Shown here: in pieces, positions 35,003 through 44,193 of the stretch
Numbering within the stretch: position 1 is the first letter of the stretch
Layout: each line of letters opens with the position of its first letter
Assembly: GCF_032594935.1 (NCBI RefSeq)
Contig: NZ_CP118734.1
Span: 1,888,001-1,952,000 of the forward strand
Source: Streptococcus sp. 29892
GTDB taxonomy: Bacteria > Bacillota > Bacilli > Lactobacillales > Streptococcaceae
Direction: 5' to 3'
Length of the DNA stretch: 64,000 bases
Notes under the pieces: model-generated
Databases searched by the model: none
The model's input: only the letters and a program-made list of their open reading frames with translations
What the model was told of the DNA's origin: nothing
Made by a program: the position numbers and the translations under genes

Positions 35003-36094
35003 TTATAGCAAAGCCTTGAATTGAATGTTTGAATCTTCCAAGAAGCAATCGTCAAAGCCACGTGGGTGATGGTATTCAATGCGGTCTTTGTCAAGTGGAT
35101 AGGTGTACTTGCCACCAACTTCCCAGATGAATGGATGGAAGTCGTATTGCAAGCGTTCCTTACGCATTTTCCAGAGCTGCAAGATTTCATCTGTTGACGC
35201 CATGAAGTTAGACCAGATGTCATAGTGAACAGGGATGATTACCTTAGCACGCAAGTTTTCTGCCATACGGAGAAGGTCGATTGAGGTCATCTTGTCTTGG
35301 ATACCGATTGGGTTGTCACCGTAGTTGTTAATAGCAACGTCAATGTTGAAGTCACGGCCGTGTTTTGCAAAGTAGTTTGAGAAGTGGGAGTCTGCACCGT
35401 GGTAGATGGTTCCGCCAGGTGTTTCAAAGACATAGTTGACTGCCTTGCGAGCCATGAGTTCATCTGTCACAGGAAGACCTGCTAGCTTGCCACCGTTTTC
35501 TTCGTAGCCATCGATTGGAAGAGTTACCAAACAAGTACGGTCGAAGGATTCTACAGCGTGTACCTTGATGTCTTTGAATTCAAAGCTATCACCTGGTGCG
35601 ATACGGATGATACGGTCAGCTGGAACGCCCCATTTTTCCCAGATGTCGCCACTTTCAACTGGACCGACAAATTTGACGTGGTCCAATTTTGGATTGTTGA
35701 TGATAGCAGCTGCAGTGCTGATGTCCATGTGGTCGCTGTGGACATGTGATACCAGGTAGTAGTCCAATTCATTGATGGCAAATGGATCGATAACCATTGG
35801 TTGTACACGCAAGTTTGGTTGCAATTTACGGACACCTGCCATGTTAGCCATTTGGTGACCCCAAACCATATCTTTTACTTTTTTAGTTGACTTACCGCGA
35901 GATGACCAAAGGTCCATGACCACGTTCGCACCACCTGGTGTCTTAATCCAAACACCACAGTTACCAAGCCACCACATAGCAAAGTTGCCTTCTGGCACTA
36001 CTTCTTCTTCAATTTCTTCATTAAGCCAAGTTCCCCACTCTGGGAAAGTTGAAAGAATCCATGATTCTCTTGTAATATCTTGAACTTTAGCCAT
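35003..36094 (-). CDS. ulaG: L-ascorbate-6-phosphate lactonase
   Basis: 363 aa metallo-beta-lactamase-fold hydrolase. The metal motif is HVHSDHMD (residues ~117-124). It opens the lactone ring of ascorbate 6-phosphate to 3-keto-L-gulonate 6-phosphate, feeding UlaD. It is separated from the ulaA-F genes by the regulator and a PsiE-like gene, and has its own promoter preceded by a 39-bp palindrome shared with ulaA. AGGAGG lies before the ATG. Confidence 0.95.
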   Translation of the reverse strand: MAKVQDITRESWILSTFPEWGTWLNEEIEEEVVPEGNFAMWWLGNCGVWIKTPGGANVVMDLWSSRGKSTKKVKDMVWGHQMANMAGVRKLQPNLRVQPMVIDPFAINELDYYLVSHVHSDHMDISTAAAIINNPKLDHVKFVGPVESGDIWEKWGVPADRIIRIAPGDSFEFKDIKVHAVESFDRTCLVTLPIDGYEENGGKLAGLPVTDELMARKAVNYVFETPGGTIYHGADSHFSNYFAKHGRDFNIDVAINNYGDNPIGIQDKMTSIDLLRMAENLRAKVIIPVHYDIWSNFMASTDEILQLWKMRKERLQYDFHPFIWEVGGKYTYPLDKDRIEYHHPRGFDDCFLEDSNIQFKALL

Positions 36095-36136
36095 TTTTCA
36101 TTCCTCCTATAAGGCTGATTGTATTTCTATGTTTCT

Positions 36137-36142
36137 AGTATA
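36137..36142 (-). promoter_or_regulatory. ulaG -10 element
   Basis: TATACT on the minus strand; exactly 22 bases separate it from the 39-bp palindrome. The -35 region is only a T run, as expected for an activator-dependent promoter. Confidence 0.6.
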
Positions 36143-36164
36143 TGCGCAAAAGGTCACAAAAAAA

Positions 36165-36203
36165 AGACCAAATAAAACACAGGCTTGTGTTCACATTTGG
36201 ACT
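36165..36203 (-). promoter_or_regulatory. Palindromic operator upstream of ulaG (copy 1 of 2)
   Basis: A 39-bp nested inverted repeat: outer arms AGTCCAAAT/ATTTGGTCT and inner arms AACACA/TGTGTT around AGCC. 37 of 39 bases match the element before ulaA. Because it lies just after the regulator gene and is followed by T residues, it might also act as a terminator. Confidence 0.75.
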
Positions 36204-36224
36204 TTAAGGCTTAGGCAAGCAAAA

Positions 36225-37913
36225 TCAGTACAAATCTGTTTCAATGTCGCGACTAGATACATTTGACAGCAGTTCATTACTGATGAGCTTTTGCAGTCTG
36301 CCTTTGAGTTCTTGGACTGTCTTTCCATCTGATAAATAGCCAGCCAAGAGCTTATCTAACTCTACTGCAAATCCCTGTTTCTCATCAGACAGGCTACGGT
36401 ATTTGGCAAAGTGGGTGAGATTGAGTACGTCATCGAAATCCAAGATTGGATGGACCCGTACCAGTGGGAAATCCGTTTCCAAACCCTCACTAGTTGTAAT
36501 TAAGAAATCTACTTCCAACAAATCTTCAACACTTTTAAATTGCTCCGTAGTAAAAACTGCTCCAATTTTCTTGTCAGGCAAATGATGCTGGCACTGTCTA
36601 TAGAGCAGGCGTTGAACAGAAACTCCCTCATCACAGATTAGATAGATGTTTTGGCTCTGTACCTTGCGGGTTCCACTTCGGCGAATAGCCCCTCCTAGAT
36701 GAATGGTCAGATAGGCAATGTCCTCATCTGTCAGCTCAATCTCCCATTCCTCCTCTAATATCTTGCCGGAAATTTGGGTGACAGCAAACAGGGTACTATA
36801 TTTTTCCTGGATTTGCTTGACCATTGGATTTTTTGATAAAATCCCATAGGTCTTTCTGAAGAGTAGGGCCTTACAGTGAGCCAAGAGATGTCTAGCTAGC
36901 TCCTCTGGATTTTCCAATTCAAAGGAAGAATGCACTTCAAAATGATGAATAAACCGGTCAACCACTCGTTTTAATTCGGCAAAATCCTGACTGGTCACAT
37001 GCACATCGCTATCCTTCCGATAGGATAGAAGCAAAATGGCAATCAAGGAAACCTCAATATCATCTAGCTCCAAATCAAAACTAGACCACAGTGCCTCCTT
37101 AAAATCTTGCGCCACCAGGTACTCAATCCGTTCTCGAACCTGTTCAAATTCCTTGAGAATGGCGCGTTCTTCCAACTCATCCAACTCCATATTGCGATAG
37201 CTGAGTAAGAGAAAGGGGAGAACCTTAAGCATAAACTCAATCTCATAGCGGTTGATTTTCTTCCCTAATTTCTTCTCTAAACCAGGTACCTGTTTCTGCC
37301 AAAAACGAGCCATTTCTTCTGAGAAGAGAATTTGATAACCAACTAAATCCGATAATTTCTCTTCAAGGACTTGAAGAAAGCCCTTGTTGGCATCTGAAAA
37401 AATGCTATAGAGTAGAGAATGGACATACTGGATTTTGTTCAAGGGATGGCAAACTAAGCTATAGCCTTGGCTCTTGGACACATAGAGGGTCATCTTATAT
37501 TGCTCCTGTGTCAGTTGCGATCGAATTTCATTGAGGTCATTCAAGACTGTGTTACGAGAAACCTCTGTCAGTTCCATAAGCTTTTCAATGGTTACCCGTT
37601 CGGGTGTGATACAAATGTAGACCATCATCAATTGAATACGTTCATCCATATTCATAATGTAGCTATAGGAATCAATGGAATCTAAGAGTTGGCGACAGGC
37701 TTGCTTTTGCTCTTCGGACAAGCGAATGCCTATCCGAGGCAAACTTTCCAGAGCTTCAATACCTTTTGGTAAAGATGCATTGATTTTTTCCAAGTGGTAG
37801 TAGATTTTTCTACGCGATTGTTGCAATTCCTTGGAAATAGCCATAATGGTTTCTGGCTCTTGGATACCAATCAAATGACGCAATAAGGCACAACTGCTTT
37901 TATCTAGTAACAC
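36225..37913 (-). CDS. PRD-domain transcriptional regulator of the ula genes (BglG/Mga type)
   Basis: 562 aa. An N-terminal HTH (SCALLRHLIGIQEPETIMAI, residues ~7-45) and a second HTH (~110-140) are followed by two PRD domains (~170-390). Near residue 405 there is an EIIB-like segment with the cysteine P-loop (YLICDEGVSVQRLL). No EIIA domain is visible. Such proteins are activators controlled by PTS phosphorylation; pneumococcal UlaR2 is a named example for ascorbate genes. Start is GTG 37913 with GGAGG upstream. Its position between ulaA-F and ulaG supports the role. Confidence 0.85.
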   Translation of the reverse strand: MLLDKSSCALLRHLIGIQEPETIMAISKELQQSRRKIYYHLEKINASLPKGIEALESLPRIGIRLSEEQKQACRQLLDSIDSYSYIMNMDERIQLMMVYICITPERVTIEKLMELTEVSRNTVLNDLNEIRSQLTQEQYKMTLYVSKSQGYSLVCHPLNKIQYVHSLLYSIFSDANKGFLQVLEEKLSDLVGYQILFSEEMARFWQKQVPGLEKKLGKKINRYEIEFMLKVLPFLLLSYRNMELDELEERAILKEFEQVRERIEYLVAQDFKEALWSSFDLELDDIEVSLIAILLLSYRKDSDVHVTSQDFAELKRVVDRFIHHFEVHSSFELENPEELARHLLAHCKALLFRKTYGILSKNPMVKQIQEKYSTLFAVTQISGKILEEEWEIELTDEDIAYLTIHLGGAIRRSGTRKVQSQNIYLICDEGVSVQRLLYRQCQHHLPDKKIGAVFTTEQFKSVEDLLEVDFLITTSEGLETDFPLVRVHPILDFDDVLNLTHFAKYRSLSDEKQGFAVELDKLLAGYLSDGKTVQELKGRLQKLISNELLSNVSSRDIETDLY

Positions 37914-38031
37914 CGTTTTTCCCTCCTCTCTTTCTCTATCTTAACACATTTATGCACCAATTTCTAATAATTATAAAAACTGAACGTATTCGTGCATCTT
38001 CATTCAAAATTGCCGACCCCACCTAAATAGC

Positions 38032-38649
38032 TTAGTAGATACTCTTGATAATCTCCACCCGTGTAATCAAATCCCCATGCATATTGTCAATCCGTAGAGC
38101 CACATTTTTCAGATAGACACAGGCACCAATAGCAATGGTCTTTTCTTCTTCTTTCAACTTACGAGTAACAAAATCTCGCAAGGTTTCAGTTCCCTCGCTA
38201 GGAATTTTTACCCGTGCAATGATATTAGCAACCCTGACCTTCTGGCTGGCCCGCATGATGATGTTGTTAGAATCATCAAACTGGGTAAAGAGGTATTTTC
38301 TCACTGCAAATAAGATGGCAACCGACACAATACCAATCAGGTAATCCATACTAGACCCATGTTCCACAATCAATTGACGGGCAATAGCAACCAAGAGCAC
38401 CTCGATGACAGTACTAGGGGATTGTTTGCAGAGCATTTTGATGAATTCGACCCCGACTGCCAAGGTCATAGCCTTGCTTAAAAAACTCTGGATAAAGTTA
38501 TCCGCTTGAATACCACCCGTCAGTGAACCAACTAAATCCGCCAACAACAAACCTGACAGTGCTAGTAGGGCTAATCCTAAAATGGCTGATAAAATCAACT
38601 CCAGATAGTAGGCAACCTCTGTCAGACTATCTTGTAAAAACTTTCTCAT
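38032..38649 (-). CDS. PsiE-like membrane protein
   Basis: 205 aa. Four hydrophobic segments fill residues ~15-125 (for example LELILSAILGLALLALSGLL), then a charged C-terminal region follows (~130-205) with KVRVANIIARVKIPSEG. It resembles the phosphate-starvation-inducible PsiE family, whose function is unknown. The start at 38649 has AAAGGAG 5 bases upstream. It lies inside the ula locus upstream of the regulator gene; whether it has anything to do with ascorbate is unclear. Confidence 0.72.
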   Translation of the reverse strand: MRKFLQDSLTEVAYYLELILSAILGLALLALSGLLLADLVGSLTGGIQADNFIQSFLSKAMTLAVGVEFIKMLCKQSPSTVIEVLLVAIARQLIVEHGSSMDYLIGIVSVAILFAVRKYLFTQFDDSNNIIMRASQKVRVANIIARVKIPSEGTETLRDFVTRKLKEEEKTIAIGACVYLKNVALRIDNMHGDLITRVEIIKSIY

Positions 38650-38664
38650 GTCCTCTCCTTTCAA

Positions 38665-38850
38665 AAAAAGAGGCTGGACCCAAGCCCAGCAACACTTCTC
38701 AAAGTTTGCGCCAAAATATCAGCGCAGTGGTTGATTGGGTTTAACAGTCCAGTGGACTGTTAAAGGTTGGAGATAAGATTTGCAAAGTAAATATCCTTAA
38801 TTCGCGTTTACACTCCAAATCTGACCTCTACCACTGATGCGAACGTGCTC
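38665..38850. repeat. Intergenic repeat element, S. suis type (part of dispersed family)
   Basis: Non-coding. It contains a hairpin AACAGTCCA-g-TGGACTGTT followed by AAGGTTGGAGATAA, and the phrase TCAGCGCAGTGGTTGATTGG. Matching pieces recur at 42500-42550 and 62345-62400, so it belongs to a repeated intergenic family. Confidence 0.65.
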
Positions 38851-39050
38851 GCTTTATTTCCAGTTCTCCGAACCTCTTTTGTAGCAAACAAGTTCGCTTC
38901 ATTTCCAACCTCCAAAGGTTCCCCAAACCTTTTTTGTAGCAAACAAGTTCGCTTTATTTCCAACCTCCAAAGGTTCCCCGAACCTTTTTTGTAGCAAACA
39001 AGTTCGCTTCATCTCCAACCTCCAAAGGTTCCCCGAACCTTTGGAGGTAT
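38851..39050. repeat. 55-bp tandem repeats
   Basis: Three full copies start at GTAGCAAAC on 38881, 38936 and 38991, each exactly 55 bp apart, with a degenerate half copy before them. Each contains AACCTCCAAAGGTT, a palindrome-like segment. There is no spacer variation, so it is a simple tandem repeat. Confidence 0.85.
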
Positions 39051-39064
39051 GCGGGGCTGGGACT

Positions 39065-39090
39065 AAAACGGTCTGGGAATAGACCGTTTT
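39065..39090 (-). terminator. Terminator of the ulaA-F operon
   Basis: AAAACGGTCT / AGACCGTTTT stem, 10 bp perfect, downstream of ulaF. The remainder to 39197 holds a repeat fragment (GAGTGGGAAAGAACTTGAC on the minus strand) shared with 62258-62280. Confidence 0.8.
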
Positions 39091-39197
39091 AGCTCAACAA
39101 CTTAAAATTAGGGCTTGTTGACGAACTCTTCTATGATCGGTCAAGTTCTTTCCCACTCCCTCTCATTCTTCTAATCGTTTTTGGCTAGAAACAAAGC

Positions 39198-39914
39198 TTA
39201 GTGTTCATCACCTTTTTGTCCGTAGTAGGCATTTGGACCGTGCTTACGGAGATAGTGCTTGTCCATGATATAGCTTGGTGCTGGTTCCACCCGTGGATTG
39301 ATTTGTTCGGTGTATCGGTTCATCCGAGCCACTTCTTCTAGGACAACACTGTGGTAAACTGCCTGGGCAGGATCCTTGCCCCAAGTGAACGGACCGTGAT
39401 TGCGGACAACAATTCCTGGTACAGCAACTGGATCGATTCCACGGCGCTCAAATTCCTCAATAATGACTGAGCCTGTTTCCTTTTCATAGGCAGTATTCAC
39501 CTCTTCAGCCGTTAAGGAACGAGCGCACGGTACTGGACCGTAGAAATAGTCTGCGTGCGTTGTTCCATAAAATGGAATGTCACGACCAGCCTGAGCCCAA
39601 CCAACTGCCTCTGTCGAATGTGTATGCACAACAGCGTGTACATTTGGCCAAGCCTTGTAGAGGGCAACGTGGGTCGCCAAGTCAGAAGAAGGATTGAGAT
39701 CACCTTCTACCACATTTCCATCCAAGTCAGTCACCACCATGTTTTCTGGTGACAATTTTTCATAATCCACACCAGAAGGCTTGATAACAATGCGACCAAG
39801 TTCACGGCAGACTTCTGATACATTTCCCCAGGTAAACTTCACAAGTCCGTGAGCAGGTAGGGCGATGTTGGCTTCATAGACCCGTTGGCGCATTTCCTGT
39901 AAATCTTTTGGCAT
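39198..39914 (-). CDS. ulaF: L-ribulose-5-phosphate 4-epimerase
   Basis: 238 aa class II aldolase/AraD fold. Zinc ligands are in HTHSTEAVGWAQAG (~98-111) and VRNHGPF (~170). Last step of the ascorbate route: L-ribulose 5-phosphate to D-xylulose 5-phosphate. Its start codon touches the ulaE stop, so they are coupled. An ArcD-arabinose role is unlikely given the operon. Confidence 0.93.
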   Translation of the reverse strand: MPKDLQEMRQRVYEANIALPAHGLVKFTWGNVSEVCRELGRIVIKPSGVDYEKLSPENMVVTDLDGNVVEGDLNPSSDLATHVALYKAWPNVHAVVHTHSTEAVGWAQAGRDIPFYGTTHADYFYGPVPCARSLTAEEVNTAYEKETGSVIIEEFERRGIDPVAVPGIVVRNHGPFTWGKDPAQAVYHSVVLEEVARMNRYTEQINPRVEPAPSYIMDKHYLRKHGPNAYYGQKGDEH

Positions 39915-40777
39915 TAGTTCAACCCCGCTTTCTCAATCAATGGATAGAGGAAAGCCTGTGCTTCTTTAATGGCTGCACGTGTTTCCTCAACCGTTTCACA
40001 ATTCTCTGACCACATTTCAATCAAGAATGGACCTTGGTAGTTGGTCTTTTTCAAGACTGCAAACATATTTTCCCAGTCCACACAGCCCTGACCGAATGGT
40101 ACATCGCGGAATTGACCTTTGGAGTTCTCGGTTACAGCATAGGTATCTTTGAGGTGAAGGGCTGCAATAGAGCGATGACCTAAGTAAAATTCGCTATAAA
40201 TGTCATTGTGCCAAGCAGACACGTTTCCAGTATCTGGATAAACAAAGAGATATGGTGAGTCGATTTCCTTCTCAACTGCTAGATATTTTTCAATGGAGTT
40301 GATAAATGGATCATCCATAATCTCGATAGCCAACATGACCTGAGCCTGTTCTGCCCAGTCGCAAGCTTTGCGGAGATTCTTGATGAAACGTTCTCTAGTT
40401 TCAGGCGACTTTTCTTCATAGTAAACGTCGTAGCCAGCCAGCTGGATGACACGGACACCCAGGTCCTGAGCTAGTTCGATACACTGTTTCATGGTTTCTA
40501 GCGACTTAGCTTCAAGAACAGGATCATTGGAACCAAGCGGATAACGACGGTGACCAGAGAAGCAAATGGTCGGAATACGGACACCTGTTTCATAGATGGC
40601 CTTGACCAAATCCAAACGCTCTTCCTTGGTCCATTCCAAACGAGCCAAGCGAGCATCGCTCTCATCCACCGACATCTCCACAAAGTCGAAACCTAATTCT
40701 TTGGCAAACTCCAAACGCTCTTTCCATGTAAAGTGCTTGGGCGTTGCCTTTTCATATATTCCGATTGGTCGTGCCAT
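39914..40777 (-). CDS. ulaE: L-ribulose-5-phosphate 3-epimerase
   Basis: 287 aa TIM-barrel epimerase of the UlaE/SgaU family. N-terminal PIGIYEKATPKHFTWKERL is characteristic, and metal ligands appear in EIMDDPF (~155), DTGNVSAWHND (~185) and IEMWSEN near 255. It converts L-xylulose 5-phosphate to L-ribulose 5-phosphate. It is 5 bases behind ulaD and abuts ulaF. Confidence 0.94.
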   Translation of the reverse strand: MARPIGIYEKATPKHFTWKERLEFAKELGFDFVEMSVDESDARLARLEWTKEERLDLVKAIYETGVRIPTICFSGHRRYPLGSNDPVLEAKSLETMKQCIELAQDLGVRVIQLAGYDVYYEEKSPETRERFIKNLRKACDWAEQAQVMLAIEIMDDPFINSIEKYLAVEKEIDSPYLFVYPDTGNVSAWHNDIYSEFYLGHRSIAALHLKDTYAVTENSKGQFRDVPFGQGCVDWENMFAVLKKTNYQGPFLIEMWSENCETVEETRAAIKEAQAFLYPLIEKAGLN

Positions 40778-40782
40778 AGGCC

Positions 40783-41448
40783 TTACCCCCAGATACGACG
40801 GATTTCGTCTTTGAATTCACGCGCCGCAGCTGCTGGATCTGCTGCTTCTGTAATACCGCGACCTGCGATAAAGGTGAAGACATCTACACCCTCGAAGAGT
40901 TTGAGGGTATCCACATCAAGACCACCTGTTACAGAAACACGGAAGCCCATTTCAACCAATTTTTTCACTTTATTGAGGTCTTTTTCGCCCCAAGTTTCGC
41001 CAGCAAGGAGGGCGTCACGAGATTGGTGGTAAATCGCTTGGGAAATGCCTGCGTCCAACCAAAGTTGAGCCTGTTCATAAGTCCAGTCACCGTAAAGCTC
41101 GATTTGGATTTCACCCTTGTCGCCACGCACTTCCTTGATAGCCTTCAAAGCCGCTTCCATGGTTGGAATGGTCGCAGAACAGATACAAGTCATCCAGTCT
41201 GCACCGCGAACGGCATTATTTTTAGCTACAGTACCACCCGCATCCGCACACTTGGTATCTGCAACGATGATTTTGTCTGGGAAGAGGTTACGAAGAACTT
41301 CCACCAATTCGCTACCAACTTGGAGCAAGCAAACCGTACCTGCTTCAATCACGTCAACTTCATGACCAACAGACACAGCAGCCTTAATTGCTCCTTGCAA
41401 GTCTGAATGGTCAAGGGCAACCTGTAAATTTGGGATATGTTTTGTCAT
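40783..41448 (-). CDS. ulaD: 3-keto-L-gulonate-6-phosphate decarboxylase
   Basis: 221 aa orotidine-monophosphate-decarboxylase-fold enzyme. N-terminal LQVALDHSDL, the metal/catalytic ADTKCADAGG motif near residue 64, and GGLDVDTLKLF near 170. It makes L-xylulose 5-phosphate and CO2. Third of the five catabolic steps in the ula operon. About 95 bases separate it from ulaC, with no obvious structure. Confidence 0.94.
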   Translation of the reverse strand: MTKHIPNLQVALDHSDLQGAIKAAVSVGHEVDVIEAGTVCLLQVGSELVEVLRNLFPDKIIVADTKCADAGGTVAKNNAVRGADWMTCICSATIPTMEAALKAIKEVRGDKGEIQIELYGDWTYEQAQLWLDAGISQAIYHQSRDALLAGETWGEKDLNKVKKLVEMGFRVSVTGGLDVDTLKLFEGVDVFTFIAGRGITEAADPAAAAREFKDEIRRIWG

Positions 41449-41543
41449 AATACTATTACCAAGAGTGAATAGACGGCCGATAAAGCTTCCTATTCCCCTT
41501 CAATTCCTTTCATTTTTGTCTATATCAATTTCTAACCGCCAAA

Positions 41544-42029
41544 TTAGCTTTCCAAGTCTAAACCTTCTAAGTAAGGGCTGTTTTTAGACTCTTCAACCAT
41601 TGCCAATACTTCTTCTGGAGTTTTGCAGGCAATCAAACGCTCGATTGAATTTTCCAATTCGAAGAGGGCGATGATTTGCGGAATGGCTACTGAAGTATGG
41701 ATTTTTGGATCTGTCGCAGCCAAGGTCAATAGGACAGAAACCTCTTTACCATCTGAAAAGGCTACTGGTTTTGTCAGAGTAATCAAAGCAAAGGAATCTT
41801 TCAAAACACCGACACCAGCCTGGGCATGAGGCATAGCCATACCTGGCATGAGCACATAGTAAGGGCCATATTCTTCTGTTGAAGCGATGATGGCATCGTA
41901 GTATTCTTCTGTTGCGGCACCGCTTTCAATCAAAGGTTCAACTGCCAAGTGAACAGCTTCCTGCCAAGTTTCAGCTGTCAAACCCAAGCGGATAGAATTG
42001 TTTTCAATAAATGCTTTTTGTAAATTCAT
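41544..42029 (-). CDS. ulaC: PTS ascorbate EIIA component
   Basis: 161 aa EIIA of the mannitol/fructose type. The phosphorylated His is in GMAMPHAQAG (near residue 67). It relays phosphate from HPr to UlaB. ATG 42029 chosen because AAAGGAG lies 7 bases upstream and MNLQKAFIE is the family N-terminus; the in-frame start at 42086 abuts the ulaB stop. Confidence 0.94.
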   Translation of the reverse strand: MNLQKAFIENNSIRLGLTAETWQEAVHLAVEPLIESGAATEEYYDAIIASTEEYGPYYVLMPGMAMPHAQAGVGVLKDSFALITLTKPVAFSDGKEVSVLLTLAATDPKIHTSVAIPQIIALFELENSIERLIACKTPEEVLAMVEESKNSPYLEGLDLES

Positions 42030-42085
42030 GATATTCTCCTTTCTATGTGAAAGGGGATGGGAAGAAATCCCGCCCCCTTTTTCCA

Positions 42086-42364
42086 TTACAATACTTGACT
42101 AAGTTTTGTCTTGATTTCGTTATCGTCCATGAGGTTGTCAAGACCAACCAAATGACCATTTGTACGACCTTCCAATTCAGCAATCAAGTGATTTGAAGCA
42201 ACGACGATGTCATAGCCTGCTGCCAAACCTTTTGCTTCACCTACTGAGCAAGAAGCAGATTGGAAATCTGTTACACCGAGTTGACGAAGAGCATTTTCAA
42301 CCTTCATCTTAATAACCATGGATGAACCCATGCCGTTACCACAAGCTGTTAATACTTTAACCAT
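42086..42364 (-). CDS. ulaB: PTS ascorbate EIIB component
   Basis: 92 aa. Phosphorylated cysteine in VLTACGNGMGSSM at residue 8. It passes phosphate to ascorbate as UlaA imports it. It follows ulaA after a 316-base non-coding spacer that is unusual inside a PTS operon. Confidence 0.94.
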   Translation of the reverse strand: MVKVLTACGNGMGSSMVIKMKVENALRQLGVTDFQSASCSVGEAKGLAAGYDIVVASNHLIAELEGRTNGHLVGLDNLMDDNEIKTKLSQVL

Positions 42365-42680
42365 CTTATTTTCTCCTTGTTTTTTATAAAATATATTTTG
42401 TTGTTTTTGTTAATGAACCAAGTAATAAACGAAGTTTTGTTCTGTTGATTTACGAAGAGTTATCGTCTTTCAGTTTGCTTTTAGTACGAGGCAACGAGAT
42501 GCAGGCTGCTTATACAGTCTAATGGCTGTATAAGGTTGGAAATAACACTTGCGGAGCAAGTCCCCCCTGCCGAGTACGGCAAAGCGAGTTCAAATAATCT
42601 GTAGATTGTTTGAAGTGGGAAATCCAGAAACGGAGTTTCCTCTTTCGTCGAAGTAATAAAAGATAAACTGGATGACGATG
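42365..42680 (-). repeat. 316-bp structured spacer between ulaA and ulaB
   Basis: No gene. It contains several inverted repeats: TATACAG/CTGTATA (42512-42535), TGCCG/CGGCA (42567-42580), CAAATAATCT/AGATTGTTTG (42593-42614) and GGAAA/TTTCC. Part of it (ACAGTC..CTGTATAAGGTTGGAAATAA) matches the repeat at 38740-38780, so a dispersed element has probably inserted here. Confidence 0.6.
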
Positions 42681-44129
42681 TTAGTCCGCTTGCGCCTCAC
42701 CGCGATAGTAAGCTTCCTTATCTTTTGCTTTTGCAAATTGAAGTTGTGGGATAGCCAACAAGAAGAGGCAGACAAGAACATAACCAGCAATACCAAGGTA
42801 TTTGAAGGCATAGCCGAATGGCAACCATGGGATTTCGAAGTCAATGTTTCCGTGGTAACCACCGCTCAATTCAAGCAAGCCGACGCAGACTGCACCAAGG
42901 GCTACTTGAAGGACACCTGAGAGGAAGGAAAGGATTGCTGCTGCTTTCCAACCACCACGTTTGTCAGCGTAAACTGCGATAGCTGCGTTATCGAAGAATA
43001 CAGGTACGAAACCAGTGATGATAAGGATTGGGCTCTTGAAGACAATCAAGAGAACGATAGTGATCAATTGACCAACCAAACCGAAGGCAAAACCTGAAAG
43101 AACTGCGTTAGATGAACCGAAGCCGTAAGAAGCTGCAACGTCCACCGCTGGGAATGAGCCTGGAAGCAATTTGCTTGAGATACCTTGGAAGGCATTTGTC
43201 AATTCTGCTACGAACATACGTACACCCTGCATCAAGATGAAGAGATATACTGAGAAAGTGAAGGCTGTTTGTACAACGTACATGAAGAATGCTTGTTTAG
43301 CTGGGTTGTATGGAGTGCCTGAAGTGATTACTTCTGGGTTTGCCATGATTTCTGGCCCCAAGATAAACAAGATGACACCGAAGAAGACCAACATCAAGGT
43401 TGCAGATGCAACAACTGTATCGTGGAAGATGTTGAGGAAGCTAGGCAACTTCAAGTTGTCCAAGTTTTCTTCTTTTTTACCAAGTTTTGGAGCAATCTTA
43501 TCTACAAACCAGATTGCAAATTGTTGTTGGTGACCGATGGCAAATCCACCACCGCCTGTCAAGCGTTGAGTTGCTTCAACAGTCATATTTGAGCTGACTG
43601 CCCAGTAGATACCACAGATGATACCGATAGCTGCTGTACCGAATTGGTTACGAAGTCCTGGGATAAGGAAGAGCACCATCAATGAGATTGTTGCTGCTTG
43701 TTGTACCATGATATGTCCAGTGATGAACAGAGTACGTACTTTTGTAACCTTACGAAGTGCAACCAAGAGGATGTTGACACCGAAACCGATCAAGAGGGCT
43801 GTTGTTGCTGCTGATACGAAATCAGGAAACTCTTCAGCGATTTTTCCGTTTGCTGCTGCAAGACCGAAGTAAGGGTCGATAACTGCCGCATCAATTTGGA
43901 ACTTGTGGTTCAAGGCTGCCAAGATTGGACGGAAGGTTGTTACCAAGCCACCAGCTGCTACGTTCAAGATCATGTAGCCGACCGTTGCTTTGATAAACCC
44001 TGCAAAGACATCATGAGGCTTTTTCTTTAAGAGGGCATAGCCCACCAATACCAAAAGACCTACGAAGAAAGCTGGATTCTGCAAGATGTTTTGCGAGAAC
44101 CAGTTTAATGGGGTTTGAAGAAAATCCAT
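42681..44129 (-). CDS. ulaA: PTS ascorbate EIIC permease
   Basis: 482 aa integral membrane permease with about 11 hydrophobic segments, full length for SgaT/UlaA (PTS_IIC ascorbate family, not the glucose superfamily). It imports L-ascorbate with concomitant phosphorylation by UlaB. First gene of the ulaABCDEF operon. AAAGGAG lies 7 bases before the ATG. Confidence 0.95.
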   Translation of the reverse strand: MDFLQTPLNWFSQNILQNPAFFVGLLVLVGYALLKKKPHDVFAGFIKATVGYMILNVAAGGLVTTFRPILAALNHKFQIDAAVIDPYFGLAAANGKIAEEFPDFVSAATTALLIGFGVNILLVALRKVTKVRTLFITGHIMVQQAATISLMVLFLIPGLRNQFGTAAIGIICGIYWAVSSNMTVEATQRLTGGGGFAIGHQQQFAIWFVDKIAPKLGKKEENLDNLKLPSFLNIFHDTVVASATLMLVFFGVILFILGPEIMANPEVITSGTPYNPAKQAFFMYVVQTAFTFSVYLFILMQGVRMFVAELTNAFQGISSKLLPGSFPAVDVAASYGFGSSNAVLSGFAFGLVGQLITIVLLIVFKSPILIITGFVPVFFDNAAIAVYADKRGGWKAAAILSFLSGVLQVALGAVCVGLLELSGGYHGNIDFEIPWLPFGYAFKYLGIAGYVLVCLFLLAIPQLQFAKAKDKEAYYRGEAQAD

Positions 44130-44165
44130 TTTTCATTCTCCTTTTGAAATGATTTTTATGGTTTT

Positions 44166-44171
44166 ATTATA
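44166..44171 (-). promoter_or_regulatory. ulaA -10 element
   Basis: TATAAT on the minus strand, exactly 22 bases downstream of the palindrome, the same geometry as at ulaG. Confidence 0.65.
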
Positions 44172-44193
44172 AATCTTGAAAGCGCAAACAAAA

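Noticed and set aside
38881..39045. Tandem repeats as a possible CRISPR array
   Set aside because: Copies follow each other without unique spacers and no cas genes are near.
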